From: Streptomyces monashensis
Lineage (GTDB): Bacteria; Actinomycetota; Actinomycetes; Streptomycetales; Streptomycetaceae
DNA: 64,000 nt
Direction: 5' to 3'
Assembly (NCBI RefSeq): GCF_001866665.1
Contig: NZ_MLYO01000020.1
Coordinates: forward strand, 1 to 64,000
Part shown: positions 20,080 to 27,917 of the stretch, in pieces
Position numbering within the stretch: the stretch's first letter is position 1
How the letters are laid out: the number at the start of each line of letters is the position of its first letter
Translations under genes and position numbers: made by a program
The notes under the pieces: generated by a model
The model's database searches: none
What the model saw: the letters and a program-made list of their open reading frames with translations, nothing else
Told to the model about the DNA's origin: nothing

Positions 20080-22045
20080 AGGCACCGTCCACGACCCTGT
20101 CCCGCGCGCGAGTGCCACCCTGCCGCCCCGCCCGCCTGGTTTCACCGGCCGCTCGGCAGAGCTGGACCGCCTGCTCCCGCACCTCGGCCCCGCCGGGGAC
20201 GCTACGACCGATCTCCCGCTCCTCATTTTCGCCGTCACCGGCATGGGAGGCATCGGAAAGACCGCGCTGGCGGTGGAGGCGGCACATCGGGCGCGGACGG
20301 AGGGCTGGTTCCCGGGCGGGACGCTGTTCGTGGATCTGCGGGGGTACGACGATGATCCGGTCACGGCTGACCAGGCGGTGCTGGCGCTGCTCGACGCGCT
20401 CGGGGTGCGGGACCGGGATCTGCCCCCGACGGCGGGGAGGCAGTACGACACGTACCGGGCGCTTCTCGCCGAGCGCCGGGACCGGATGCTGCTGATCCTG
20501 GACAACGCGTCGGATCCGTCGCAGTACCTGCCGCTGCTGCCCGGGACGGATCGTCACCGGGTCCTCATCACCTCGCGGGACCGGCCTGATTCCCTCCCGG
20601 TACGGCTCATCGACCTGGAGACGCTTGCTCCGGACGACTCGGTCGCTCTGTTGACACACGCGTTGCTGGACACCGACGAGCGTGACGAACGCGCGCGGTG
20701 CGAGCCGGACGCGCTCCACAAACTGGCGGACTTGTGCGGCCACTTGCCGTTGGCGCTGCAGATCGCTGCGGGAATGCTGCGGAGGCGCCGGCATCGGGAC
20801 ATCGCCTCGTTGGTGGCCAAGATCCGCGACACCGGGGACGCGATCGCTGTGCTGGACCAGGGCAGTCCGGGCACGGATCTGTACGGGCGGTCGCTGGTCC
20901 TGCGTCCTGTGCTGGAGACGTCGTATGGCCGACTGCCCTCGGGCCAGGCCCGGTTGCTGAGGCTGATGTGTCTGGCTCCGGACGCGGAGACGGGTACGGA
21001 GACGATCGCCGCCTTGGCCGGCCTCGGTCCAGGAACCGCGCTGTCACTGCTGGAGGACCTGGCTGCCGCGTACCTCGTGACGCCGGTGCGCCCCGTCGGC
21101 GGAGCGGCTTCAGCCGTGCGATGGCGAGTGCATGACTTGGTACGGGGGTTCGGGGCGGGTGTGGTGGCGGCAGATGCCGCGTTGCGGGAGGAAGCGGACG
21201 CGGCGCGGGAGCGTGTTCTGGAGTTCTACGTCCGGTGGGCGGAGGCGGCCGACAGCAGGTTGCGGTGGCTGCCGGGGCAGGAGGAGCCGGAGAGGTTCGG
21301 GGACCGGAGGCAGGCACTGGCGTGGCTGGACGGGGAGCGGGCGGGACTGGCGGCTGCGGCGGCATGGGCGCAGGAGGGGCGGTTCACGGACGCGGCGGTG
21401 CGGCTGGCATGGTCCCTGTCCGAGTACCTGTCTTGGCGTCGGTATTTCGACGACTGGATCGCCGTCATGGAAACCCCGCACGACGATGCCCGCCGTACCG
21501 GAAACCGCCTGGACGTGGCGATGGATTTGAACAACCTCGGCTTCGCCCTGCAGGAGGCGGGGCGGGCGCAGGAGGCCATCGACGCCCACACCCGCGCCCG
21601 CGACCTGTCTCAGGCCGTCGGAGACCGCCACGGCGAGGCCATCGCGTGGAACTACCTTGGACTCGCCCTGCGAGAGGCGGGCCGCGCGGAGGAAGCAATC
21701 GACGCCCACACCCGCGCCCGCGACCTGCACCAGACGGTCGGAGACCGCCACCGCGAGGCCAGCGCATGGAACAACCTCGGCCTCGCCCTGCAACGAGCGG
21801 GCCGACCGGAGGAAGCGATCGGGGCGTACCGCACGTCACTTGAGATGCGTCGGAAGTTCGAGGACCGGTACGGAGAGGGGCAGACCCTCTACAACCTGGC
21901 CATCGCCCACGAAGCCGCCCAACGCCCCGCCGAGGCCCGCACCTTCTACTTCCAGTCCGCCGACGCCTACACCCGCGCCGACGCCCCCGCAAAAGCCGCC
22001 CAGGCCCGCGCCCGCGCCGCCAAGCTGCCCGAGGAACCGGACTAA
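20069..22045 (+). CDS. NB-ARC/TPR STAND ATPase B (NLR-like)
   Basis: 658 aa if it starts at GTG 20069; an ATG at 20009 would give 678 aa. It overlaps the nucleosidase gene in the +1 frame. NB-ARC begins at GFTGRSAELDRLL; Walker A GMGGIGKT is at 58-65, MLLILDNASDPSQY and VLITSRDRP follow, and LCGHLPLALQIAAG is the GLPLA-type motif. The C-terminus has TPR repeats, three of them almost identical. It shares long blocks with protein A, such as GWFPGGxLFVDLxGY and PVTAD. The start is odd: the tag that precedes NB-ARC in protein A is present here too, but in the frame of the upstream gene. Confidence 0.85.
   Translation: MAGRGTVHDPVPRASATLPPRPPGFTGRSAELDRLLPHLGPAGDATTDLPLLIFAVTGMGGIGKTALAVEAAHRARTEGWFPGGTLFVDLRGYDDDPVTADQAVLALLDALGVRDRDLPPTAGRQYDTYRALLAERRDRMLLILDNASDPSQYLPLLPGTDRHRVLITSRDRPDSLPVRLIDLETLAPDDSVALLTHALLDTDERDERARCEPDALHKLADLCGHLPLALQIAAGMLRRRRHRDIASLVAKIRDTGDAIAVLDQGSPGTDLYGRSLVLRPVLETSYGRLPSGQARLLRLMCLAPDAETGTETIAALAGLGPGTALSLLEDLAAAYLVTPVRPVGGAASAVRWRVHDLVRGFGAGVVAADAALREEADAARERVLEFYVRWAEAADSRLRWLPGQEEPERFGDRRQALAWLDGERAGLAAAAAWAQEGRFTDAAVRLAWSLSEYLSWRRYFDDWIAVMETPHDDARRTGNRLDVAMDLNNLGFALQEAGRAQEAIDAHTRARDLSQAVGDRHGEAIAWNYLGLALREAGRAEEAIDAHTRARDLHQTVGDRHREASAWNNLGLALQRAGRPEEAIGAYRTSLEMRRKFEDRYGEGQTLYNLAIAHEAAQRPAEARTFYFQSADAYTRADAPAKAAQARARAAKLPEEPD
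21541..21826 (+). repeat. Tandem 120-bp repeats coding TPR units
   Basis: The sequence repeats with a period of exactly 120 bases (21541, 21661, 21781). Identical runs such as GACGCCCACACCCGCGCCCG recur in the same register. Each unit codes one 40-residue TPR with the core EEAIDAHTRARDL..VGDRH..A.AWN. The third copy is partial. High DNA identity indicates recent duplication or gene conversion within the sensor domain. Confidence 0.9.
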
Positions 22046-22527
22046 CTCCCGGCCCTCATACATGGCAGCACCGCCCACATCCGTGTCCCACCCCCCGGCT
22101 CCCGCGCCTCCCCGAACCCCCACTCCCCCGCACACGCCCGCACGACGCACCCGAGCACCCGCAGCGCCGCCCGCCGCCGCGCGTCGCAGGCCGCCGCCAG
22201 CCTCGGATGGCAGTGCCGGGCGTGTCCGTCGTAGACGATCACGCGTACGTCCCCGTCCCGGTACCGGAGGGACACGTACAGCTCGCTGCCGGGAGTGAAC
22301 TGGCAGGCAGACCCGACCAGTTCGGACACGACCTGCACCACCACGTCGGTCATGTCGGCCAGCCCATGCGTCTGGAGGACAACCCTGGTGGCCGCGCGGG
22401 CGATGCGCGGACTGGTCGGTCCGGCGGGCAGCGTGAAGCTGTAGGCGAGCGTGTCGGGGGACGGCGGTGGCGTCAGCGGTGCATCGGTGGAGAGAGGGCA
22501 GGCCGAGACGGCGAGCAGTGCGGACAC
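22042..22527 (-). CDS. HATPase_c-domain (anti-sigma-like) ATP-binding protein
   Basis: 161 aa from GTG 22527, with a GAAGGAG ribosome site 6 bases upstream. It has a GHKL fold: VVLQTHGLADMTDVVVQVVSELVGSACQF (N-box) and VIVYDG (G1-like). Related Streptomyces proteins are anti-sigma regulatory kinases of the RsbW/SpoIIAB type, usually beside XRE/DUF5753 and DUF397 genes as here. The 3' end overlaps the convergent NB-ARC gene by 4 bases. Confidence 0.85.
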   Translation of the reverse strand: MSALLAVSACPLSTDAPLTPPPSPDTLAYSFTLPAGPTSPRIARAATRVVLQTHGLADMTDVVVQVVSELVGSACQFTPGSELYVSLRYRDGDVRVIVYDGHARHCHPRLAAACDARRRAALRVLGCVVRACAGEWGFGEAREPGGGTRMWAVLPCMRAGS

Positions 22528-22807
22528 GGAAGACTCCTTCGCATGCTGATGGTGCGCGTGAATCCGAATGAGCCGACGGCTCGGCCGGTGGCCTGTCTCC
22601 CTGGCACGGGCCCACCCCTCCCAGGGCGGGAGAGTGCGGGCAGGCTCGCGCGATGCGCTTCCGGCGGCGTCGTTCCGTAAGCGGCTCAGCACTGACTGTA
22701 GAGGATGAGCGGAGTACACGTACTACTCTTCGCTCAAGTCCCAGGTGGACCGATCAGTCGCACCGGCGGCAGACTGTCCCTCGTCACACGGCCGAACGGG
22801 AGGGCGA

Positions 22808-23659
22808 ATGCCGCCGAGGAGCGCTCCGACGGAGCGTCAGCGACGACTCGGTGCCGAGTTGCGCAGGTTGCGCGTCGCGGCCGGAATGACCACGGAGCGC
22901 GCAGCCGAGCTGCTGGGCGTGCCGCGTACGAACGTGCCCAACATGGAGTCAGGGCGCTCCGGCATCAGCGCGGAACGGGTGCGCACCCTCGCGAGCAACT
23001 ACGACTGCACGGACCAGGCTCTGGTAGAGGCGCTGGCCGCCATGGCCGCCGGCCGGGACAAGGGCTGGTGGGAGGGATACCGGGGCCAACTCCGGGACGG
23101 CTTCAACGACATCGCCGAGATGGAGTGGCACGCCACCCGCCTGCGCATCGCCCTCACCGTGCACCTGCCGGGGTTGCTGCAGACCGAGGACCACGCCCGT
23201 GCCGTCTTCGAAGCGGTGATCCCGCGTCTGTCTCCGGATGATGTGGGCATCCGCGTCGCCCACCGGCTCGAGCGACAACAGGTGCTCGACCGCCCAAACC
23301 CTCCGGAACTCGACGTCATCCTCCACGAGGCGGCGCTCCGCATGGAGTTCGGCGGACCCGCGGTCGCGCGTCGTCAACTGGAGCACCTGGTACGTGTGTC
23401 CGAGCGTGACACCGTGGCCCTGCGGGTCATCCCGTTCAAGGCGGGCGGCTTCCCGGGTGCCGGCCAGTCCGTGGTCTACGCCGAGGCAGCCGTCCCCCGC
23501 CTCGACACAGTGGAACTGGACAGCACACACGGCCCTGAGTTCATCGACTCTGAAGCCCAACTCGAAAAGTACCGAGCCCAACTGGATGCCGCGCGCGCCG
23601 TCGCGCTCCCGCCCGACGCCTCGCGCACCTTCGTCCAGGCCCTGGCCGACGACCTCTAG
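22808..23659 (+). CDS. XRE-family regulator with DUF5753 domain
   Basis: 283 aa. The N-terminal helix-turn-helix is at about 14-70 (LRRLRVAAGMTTERAAELLGVPRTNVPNMESGRSG) and DUF5753 fills about 95-280, with the signature LPGLLQTEDHARAV. This Streptomyces class (BldB/WhiJ-like neighbourhoods) regulates development or antibiotic genes together with a DUF397 partner, which follows 10 bases downstream. ATG 22808 has a GGGAGGG site. Confidence 0.93.
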   Translation: MPPRSAPTERQRRLGAELRRLRVAAGMTTERAAELLGVPRTNVPNMESGRSGISAERVRTLASNYDCTDQALVEALAAMAAGRDKGWWEGYRGQLRDGFNDIAEMEWHATRLRIALTVHLPGLLQTEDHARAVFEAVIPRLSPDDVGIRVAHRLERQQVLDRPNPPELDVILHEAALRMEFGGPAVARRQLEHLVRVSERDTVALRVIPFKAGGFPGAGQSVVYAEAAVPRLDTVELDSTHGPEFIDSEAQLEKYRAQLDAARAVALPPDASRTFVQALADDL

Positions 23660-23669
23660 GAGCGCTGCC

Positions 23670-23861
23670 ATGACCGGCATCAACTGGGAAGAACCCTTCT
23701 GCGGAGAGGGTGCCAACTGCTTCCGCATAGGCACCGACCCAACAGGCAACGCCTACATCGCCGTAGCCGGACAAGAGGACCGCCCCCTCACCGACTCCCG
23801 CGAAGCGCTCCGCGCCCTCATCCGCGCCATCAAAGCCGGCGAGGCAGACCATCTCCTGTAG
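23670..23861 (+). CDS. DUF397 small protein
   Basis: 63 aa. The pattern INWEEPFCGEGANCFRI..YIAVAGQEDRPLTDSREALRALIRAIKAGE is the DUF397 form, often beginning with W-x-K-S-S-x-S but here divergent. These small acidic partners are translated right after XRE/DUF5753 regulators and are thought to modulate them. The ribosome site TAGGAG includes the stop of the upstream gene. Confidence 0.88.
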   Translation: MTGINWEEPFCGEGANCFRIGTDPTGNAYIAVAGQEDRPLTDSREALRALIRAIKAGEADHLL

Positions 23862-23879
23862 TCATCCCGCGCACATCCA

Positions 23880-23908
23880 TTGACCTGACTAGACCACTCC
23901 TCTTACCT
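23880..23908 (+). promoter_or_regulatory. Promoter with DasR-like box for the sugar ABC operon
   Basis: -35 TTGACC (23880-23885), a 17-base spacer and -10 TTACCT (23903-23908). Between them, 23883-23898 reads ACCTGACTAGACCACT, which matches 13 of 16 positions of the DasR-type (GntR/HutC) consensus ACTGGTCTAGACCACT as I recall it. Repression by a GntR regulator of amino-sugar use is plausible. Confidence 0.55.
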
Positions 23909-23956
23909 TCGCACGGCAGTCATCTCCGCGCCATCCCCACGTGCGCTCAGGAGGTC

Positions 23957-25330
23957 ATGCCCGTGCGCCCCACCGCCGCCCTCTCCGCCCTCCTCACCGC
24001 CGCTCTCGCCGCCACCGCGCTCACCGCGTGCGGCAGCGGTTCCGGGAGCGGTCCGAACACGCTGAAGGTGTCGTACAAGCAGTCGACCGACAACTCCATC
24101 AAGGTGATGGACACCTATCTCGCCGGGATCAAGAAGGAGTTCGAGAAGAAGTACCCGGGGAAGAAGGTCGAGTTCGTTCCCGTGAAGGCTCCGGACTCGG
24201 AGTACTACACCAAGGTCCAGCAGATGATGCGTTCGCCGAGGACCGCGCCGGACCTGGTCTACGAGGACACCTTCCTCATCAACTCCGACATCACGAGCGG
24301 GTATTTGAAGCCTCTCGACCCTTATCTCGCCGGCTGGCCGGACTGGAAGCAGTTCCTCGACAACGCCAAGGCGTCGGCGCGGGGTGAGGACGGGAAGACG
24401 TACGGCGTGCCGGACGGGACCGACACCCGGGGGCTGTGGTTCGACAAGCGGGTGTTCCGGAAGGCCGGGCTGCCGCTGAACTGGCAGCCGAAGACCTGGG
24501 ACGACGTCCTCGCCGCCGCCCGCACCATCAGGCAGAAGGTCCCCGGCGTCGTCCCCCTCAACGTCTACACCGGCAAGCCGGCCGGTGAGCGGGCCACCAT
24601 GCAGGGCATGGAGATGCTGCTGTACGGCACGGGGAACGGGACGTCCGATCCGCTGTACGACAGCGCCGGCAAGAAGTGGATCGCGGGCAGCCGGGGGTTC
24701 ACGGACTCGCTGAAGTTCATCGAGAGCGTCTACAAGGAGAAGCTCGGGCCCGACGTCTCCGACGCCCTCGACCCGAACTACGCCACCACCGTCGCGGGCG
24801 AACTGCTCCCCCAGGGCAAGCTGGGCATCGACCTCGACGGCTCCTGGCTGCCGCAGAACTGGCTGCCGGGCAGCGGCCGTGACTGGCCGGACTGGTCCAG
24901 GCAGCTCGGTCTCGCGTACATGCCGACGCAAGCCGGGCAGGCGCCCGGGAAGGTGAGCATGTCGGGCGGGTGGACGTGGGCGATTCCGGCCAAGGCGGCC
25001 CACCCGGACCTGGCCTTCGACTTCATCAGGACGATGCAGACGGAGGCCAACGCCAGGAAGTGGTACATCGCCAACTCCGGTATCGCGCTGCGCAAGGACG
25101 TCGCCGCCGACCCGGCGTACGCCACCGCCCAGCCCGGCATCAGGTTCTTCACCGACCTCGTGTCCAGCACGCACTACCGGCCCGCGTATCCGGCGTATCC
25201 GAAGGTGTCCACGGCGATCCAGGAGGCGATGGAGAGCGTGACCACCGGTGACGCGTCGGCCGAGAAGGCGGCGAGCACGTACGACTCGACACTGAAGGAC
25301 GTCACCGGCGGCCAAGTGGTCCACAAGTGA
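23957..25330 (+). CDS. Sugar ABC transporter substrate-binding lipoprotein
   Basis: 457 aa. Lipoprotein signal with lipobox LTAC (Cys about 25), then a CUT1-type type-2 binding fold: VSYKQSTDNSIKVMDTYLAGIKKEFEKKYPGKKVEFV, DLVYEDTFL and GGWTWAIPAKAAHP. It binds an oligosaccharide or amino sugar outside the membrane and delivers it to the two permeases that follow. AGGAGG precedes ATG 23957. The operon contains no ATPase gene; Streptomyces CUT1 importers usually share MsiK. Confidence 0.92.
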   Translation: MPVRPTAALSALLTAALAATALTACGSGSGSGPNTLKVSYKQSTDNSIKVMDTYLAGIKKEFEKKYPGKKVEFVPVKAPDSEYYTKVQQMMRSPRTAPDLVYEDTFLINSDITSGYLKPLDPYLAGWPDWKQFLDNAKASARGEDGKTYGVPDGTDTRGLWFDKRVFRKAGLPLNWQPKTWDDVLAAARTIRQKVPGVVPLNVYTGKPAGERATMQGMEMLLYGTGNGTSDPLYDSAGKKWIAGSRGFTDSLKFIESVYKEKLGPDVSDALDPNYATTVAGELLPQGKLGIDLDGSWLPQNWLPGSGRDWPDWSRQLGLAYMPTQAGQAPGKVSMSGGWTWAIPAKAAHPDLAFDFIRTMQTEANARKWYIANSGIALRKDVAADPAYATAQPGIRFFTDLVSSTHYRPAYPAYPKVSTAIQEAMESVTTGDASAEKAASTYDSTLKDVTGGQVVHK

Positions 25331-26220
25331 GGCGCCGTCCCGGCCGGGCCCGTCCCGGCCAGGCCCGCCGCCGGCTCGTGCGGGTGCTCCCGCTCACCCC
25401 CGCCGTCGTCCTCATCCTGCTCTTCCTCGCCGGCCCGATCGCCTACTGCGTCTACATCGCCTTCACCGACCTGCAGTTGACCGGGCAGGCGCACGCGTCG
25501 TTCGTCGGGTTCGACAACTTCCGCAGGGCCTTTCGGGACAGCGAGTTCCTGAACGCCGTATGGCTGACGCTGGTGTTCACCGTGCTGTCCTCGCTCGTCG
25601 GGCAGAACACCCTGGGGCTCGCGCTGGCCGCGCTGATGAAGCGGGCGAGCAAGCCGGTGCGGACCCTCACCGGCGGGGTGGTGGTCACGGCCTGGGTGCT
25701 GCCGGAGGTCGTCGCCGGGTTCCTGCTGTACGCCTTCTTCCGGCGGGAGGGGACGCTCAACGCCATCCTGGAGTGGCTTCATCTGCCGCGTCAGAACTGG
25801 CTGTTCACTTTGCCCGTCCTCGCGGTGTCCTTCGCCAACGTCTGGCGCGGGACGGCGTTCTCGATGCTCGTCTACTCGGCCGCGCTGGACGAGATCCCCG
25901 CCGAGATCACGGAGGCCGCGGAGGTCGACGGGGCCGGCGGCTGGCGGCGGACGTGGCACATCACGCTGCCGATGATCCGCCGGTCCATCGCCACCAACCT
26001 CATGCTCAACACTCTCCAGACGCTGTCCGTCTTCGGGCTGATCTGGGTGATGACCCGGGGCGGCCCCGGCAACAAGAGCCAGACCCTGCCGCTGTTCATG
26101 TACGAACAGGCCTTCCAGAACAGCATGATCGGCTACGGCACCGCGGTCGCCCTGCTCCTGCTGCTCGTCGGCTCCCTGTTCTCCGTCGTGTACCTGCGCC
26201 TGCTGCGAACGGAGGTGTGA
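25327..26220 (+). CDS. Sugar ABC transporter permease 1 (MalF/UgpA type)
   Basis: 297 aa with six membrane helices. Cytoplasmic EAA loop: EITEAAEVDGAGGWRRTWHITLPMI. The GTG start overlaps the binding-protein stop (GTGA), so expression is coupled. It forms the membrane channel with the next permease. The specificity is unknown. Confidence 0.93.
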   Translation: MRRRPGRARPGQARRRLVRVLPLTPAVVLILLFLAGPIAYCVYIAFTDLQLTGQAHASFVGFDNFRRAFRDSEFLNAVWLTLVFTVLSSLVGQNTLGLALAALMKRASKPVRTLTGGVVVTAWVLPEVVAGFLLYAFFRREGTLNAILEWLHLPRQNWLFTLPVLAVSFANVWRGTAFSMLVYSAALDEIPAEITEAAEVDGAGGWRRTWHITLPMIRRSIATNLMLNTLQTLSVFGLIWVMTRGGPGNKSQTLPLFMYEQAFQNSMIGYGTAVALLLLLVGSLFSVVYLRLLRTEV

Positions 26221-26226
26221 CCGGCC

Positions 26227-27054
26227 GTGCCCCGCAAGCGCACCTCCCGCCGGCTCACGGCGGACGCCGCCCTGCTGCTGGTGGCCGCCGCCTTCGCCCT
26301 GCCCCTCGCCTGGGTGGTGCTGTCCGCCGTGGACCCGCACGCCGACCTCAGGGTCCGCGTCCCGGACGGCTTCACACTCGCCAACTTCCGGGCCGTCCTC
26401 ACCCCCGACATCACCTACACCCCGCTGCTCAACAGCCTGGTCCTGTGCGGCTGCGCGACCGCGCTGACGGTCGTCTGCGCCGCCCTCGCCGCGTACCCGC
26501 TCTCCCGCTTCCGCTCCCGACTGAACCGGCCGTTCCTGCTGACGATCCTGTTCGCGACGAGCCTGCCGATCACCGCGATCATGGTGCCGGTGTACGCGCT
26601 GTTCGTCCGCGTGAACCTGATCGACACCATGCAGGGCACGATCCTGTTCTTCGCCGCCTCCCAACTCCCCTTCGCCATCTGGCTGATGAAGAACTTCATG
26701 GACGGGGTGCCGAGGGAGCTGGAGGAGGCGGCCTGGACGGACGGCGCCTCCGCGCTCCAGTCGCTGCTGCGCATCGTGCTGCCGCTGATGGGCCCGGGTG
26801 TCGCCGTCGTCACGGTGTTCTCGTTCGTGACGATGTGGGGCAACTTCTTCGTCCCGTTCATGCTGCTGCTCACCCCGGACCGGATGCCGGCCTCGGTCAG
26901 CATCAACGACTTCTTCGGCAACCGCGGCATGGTGGCGTACGGCCAGCTCGCCGCGTTCTCCGTGCTCTACTCGACGCCGGTGATCCTGCTGTACGTCCTG
27001 GTGGCGCGCAGACTGGGCGGCGGGTTCGCGCTGGGCGGGGCGGTCAAGGGGTAG
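26227..27054 (+). CDS. Sugar ABC transporter permease 2 (MalG/UgpE type)
   Basis: 275 aa with six membrane helices; EAA loop RELEEAAWTDGASALQSLLRIVLPL. GTG 26227 is 6 bases after the upstream stop. It is the second half of the importer channel. No glycoside hydrolase lies beside it, so the substrate cannot be inferred from context beyond the DasR-like promoter box. Confidence 0.93.
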   Translation: MPRKRTSRRLTADAALLLVAAAFALPLAWVVLSAVDPHADLRVRVPDGFTLANFRAVLTPDITYTPLLNSLVLCGCATALTVVCAALAAYPLSRFRSRLNRPFLLTILFATSLPITAIMVPVYALFVRVNLIDTMQGTILFFAASQLPFAIWLMKNFMDGVPRELEEAAWTDGASALQSLLRIVLPLMGPGVAVVTVFSFVTMWGNFFVPFMLLLTPDRMPASVSINDFFGNRGMVAYGQLAAFSVLYSTPVILLYVLVARRLGGGFALGGAVKG

Positions 27055-27183
27055 CCGGCAGAGGTGTTCCGTCCGTTACATTCCTTGCATACCGAACAGT
27101 CGGAACTGTACGTTCCCACAATCCGTGGTCCTGGCCGAACAGACCGTAGCCATCCCCGCACCGACACCCTTAGGTTGTGCGAG

Positions 27184-27870
27184 GTGCGCCAACCGTCAGC
27201 TCCACCGTTCAACGCCCAGGCCGCCCGCAGACTGCGCGCGGCGCTCGGCATGGGCCCCGAGCATGTCGCCTACGGCATGCGGGTCTCGTACGGCATGCCC
27301 TACGTCACACCCGATCTCGTCATCGCCTGGGAGCGGGGTACGGCGGTGCCGTCGGGCCCCGAAGTCACCGCTCTCGCCGGGGTGTTGTGGTGCTCCGCCG
27401 GCGAGCTGATCGGACGGCCCCGCACCCTGCGGGAGCACCGCGTCGCGCGCGGCCTCGCCGGTGAGGACGTCGCCCGTGCGACCGGCCTGGAGCACCGCGC
27501 CTATCTGCGCATGGAGGAGAGCGACGACTGGCGCGGCAACGAACGCCAGTCCGCCGCGCTCGCCGAGGCCCTCCAGCTGTCCCTGCCGGACTTCGTCGCC
27601 GTGACGAAGCGGGAGGGGAAGCTCACCGAACTGCTGCGCAGCGCGGTCACCACACGCTGGCAGGCCTACGTACGGCCGGTCGCGAAGCTGGTGCCCCTGG
27701 ACCGGAAACTGCTGGAGAGCGCTCTCCAGCAGCTGCACACGGACTACCAGGGGCAGATGGTGGCCAGCCTGAGCTGGGGCGGGAACAGCGCGGCCGACGC
27801 CGCAGGTGACGCGGGCCGCGAGTTCCTCGACGGGATCGTCGAGCGCTTCTGGGCGCTCGCCGTTCCCTAG
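27184..27870 (+). CDS. XRE-like DNA-binding protein
   Basis: 228 aa if it starts at GTG 27184; the frame is open back to a GTG at 27064. It seems to hold two degenerate helix-turn-helix blocks: 13-75 (ARRLRAALGMGPEHVAYGMRVSYG..VIAWERGTAVPSG) and 80-135 (LREHRVARGLAGEDVARATGLEHRAYLRMEE). The C-terminal part has no recognised fold. Similar single-copy proteins sit next to pfkA in other streptomycetes. A TAGGTT hexamer at about 27170 would fit a leaderless transcript from GTG 27184. Confidence 0.78.
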   Translation: MRQPSAPPFNAQAARRLRAALGMGPEHVAYGMRVSYGMPYVTPDLVIAWERGTAVPSGPEVTALAGVLWCSAGELIGRPRTLREHRVARGLAGEDVARATGLEHRAYLRMEESDDWRGNERQSAALAEALQLSLPDFVAVTKREGKLTELLRSAVTTRWQAYVRPVAKLVPLDRKLLESALQQLHTDYQGQMVASLSWGGNSAADAAGDAGREFLDGIVERFWALAVP

Positions 27871-27917
27871 GTCCCGGCGGTCCAGAAGGCCTGGAAGACC
27901 TGGAAGATCCGGAACGC

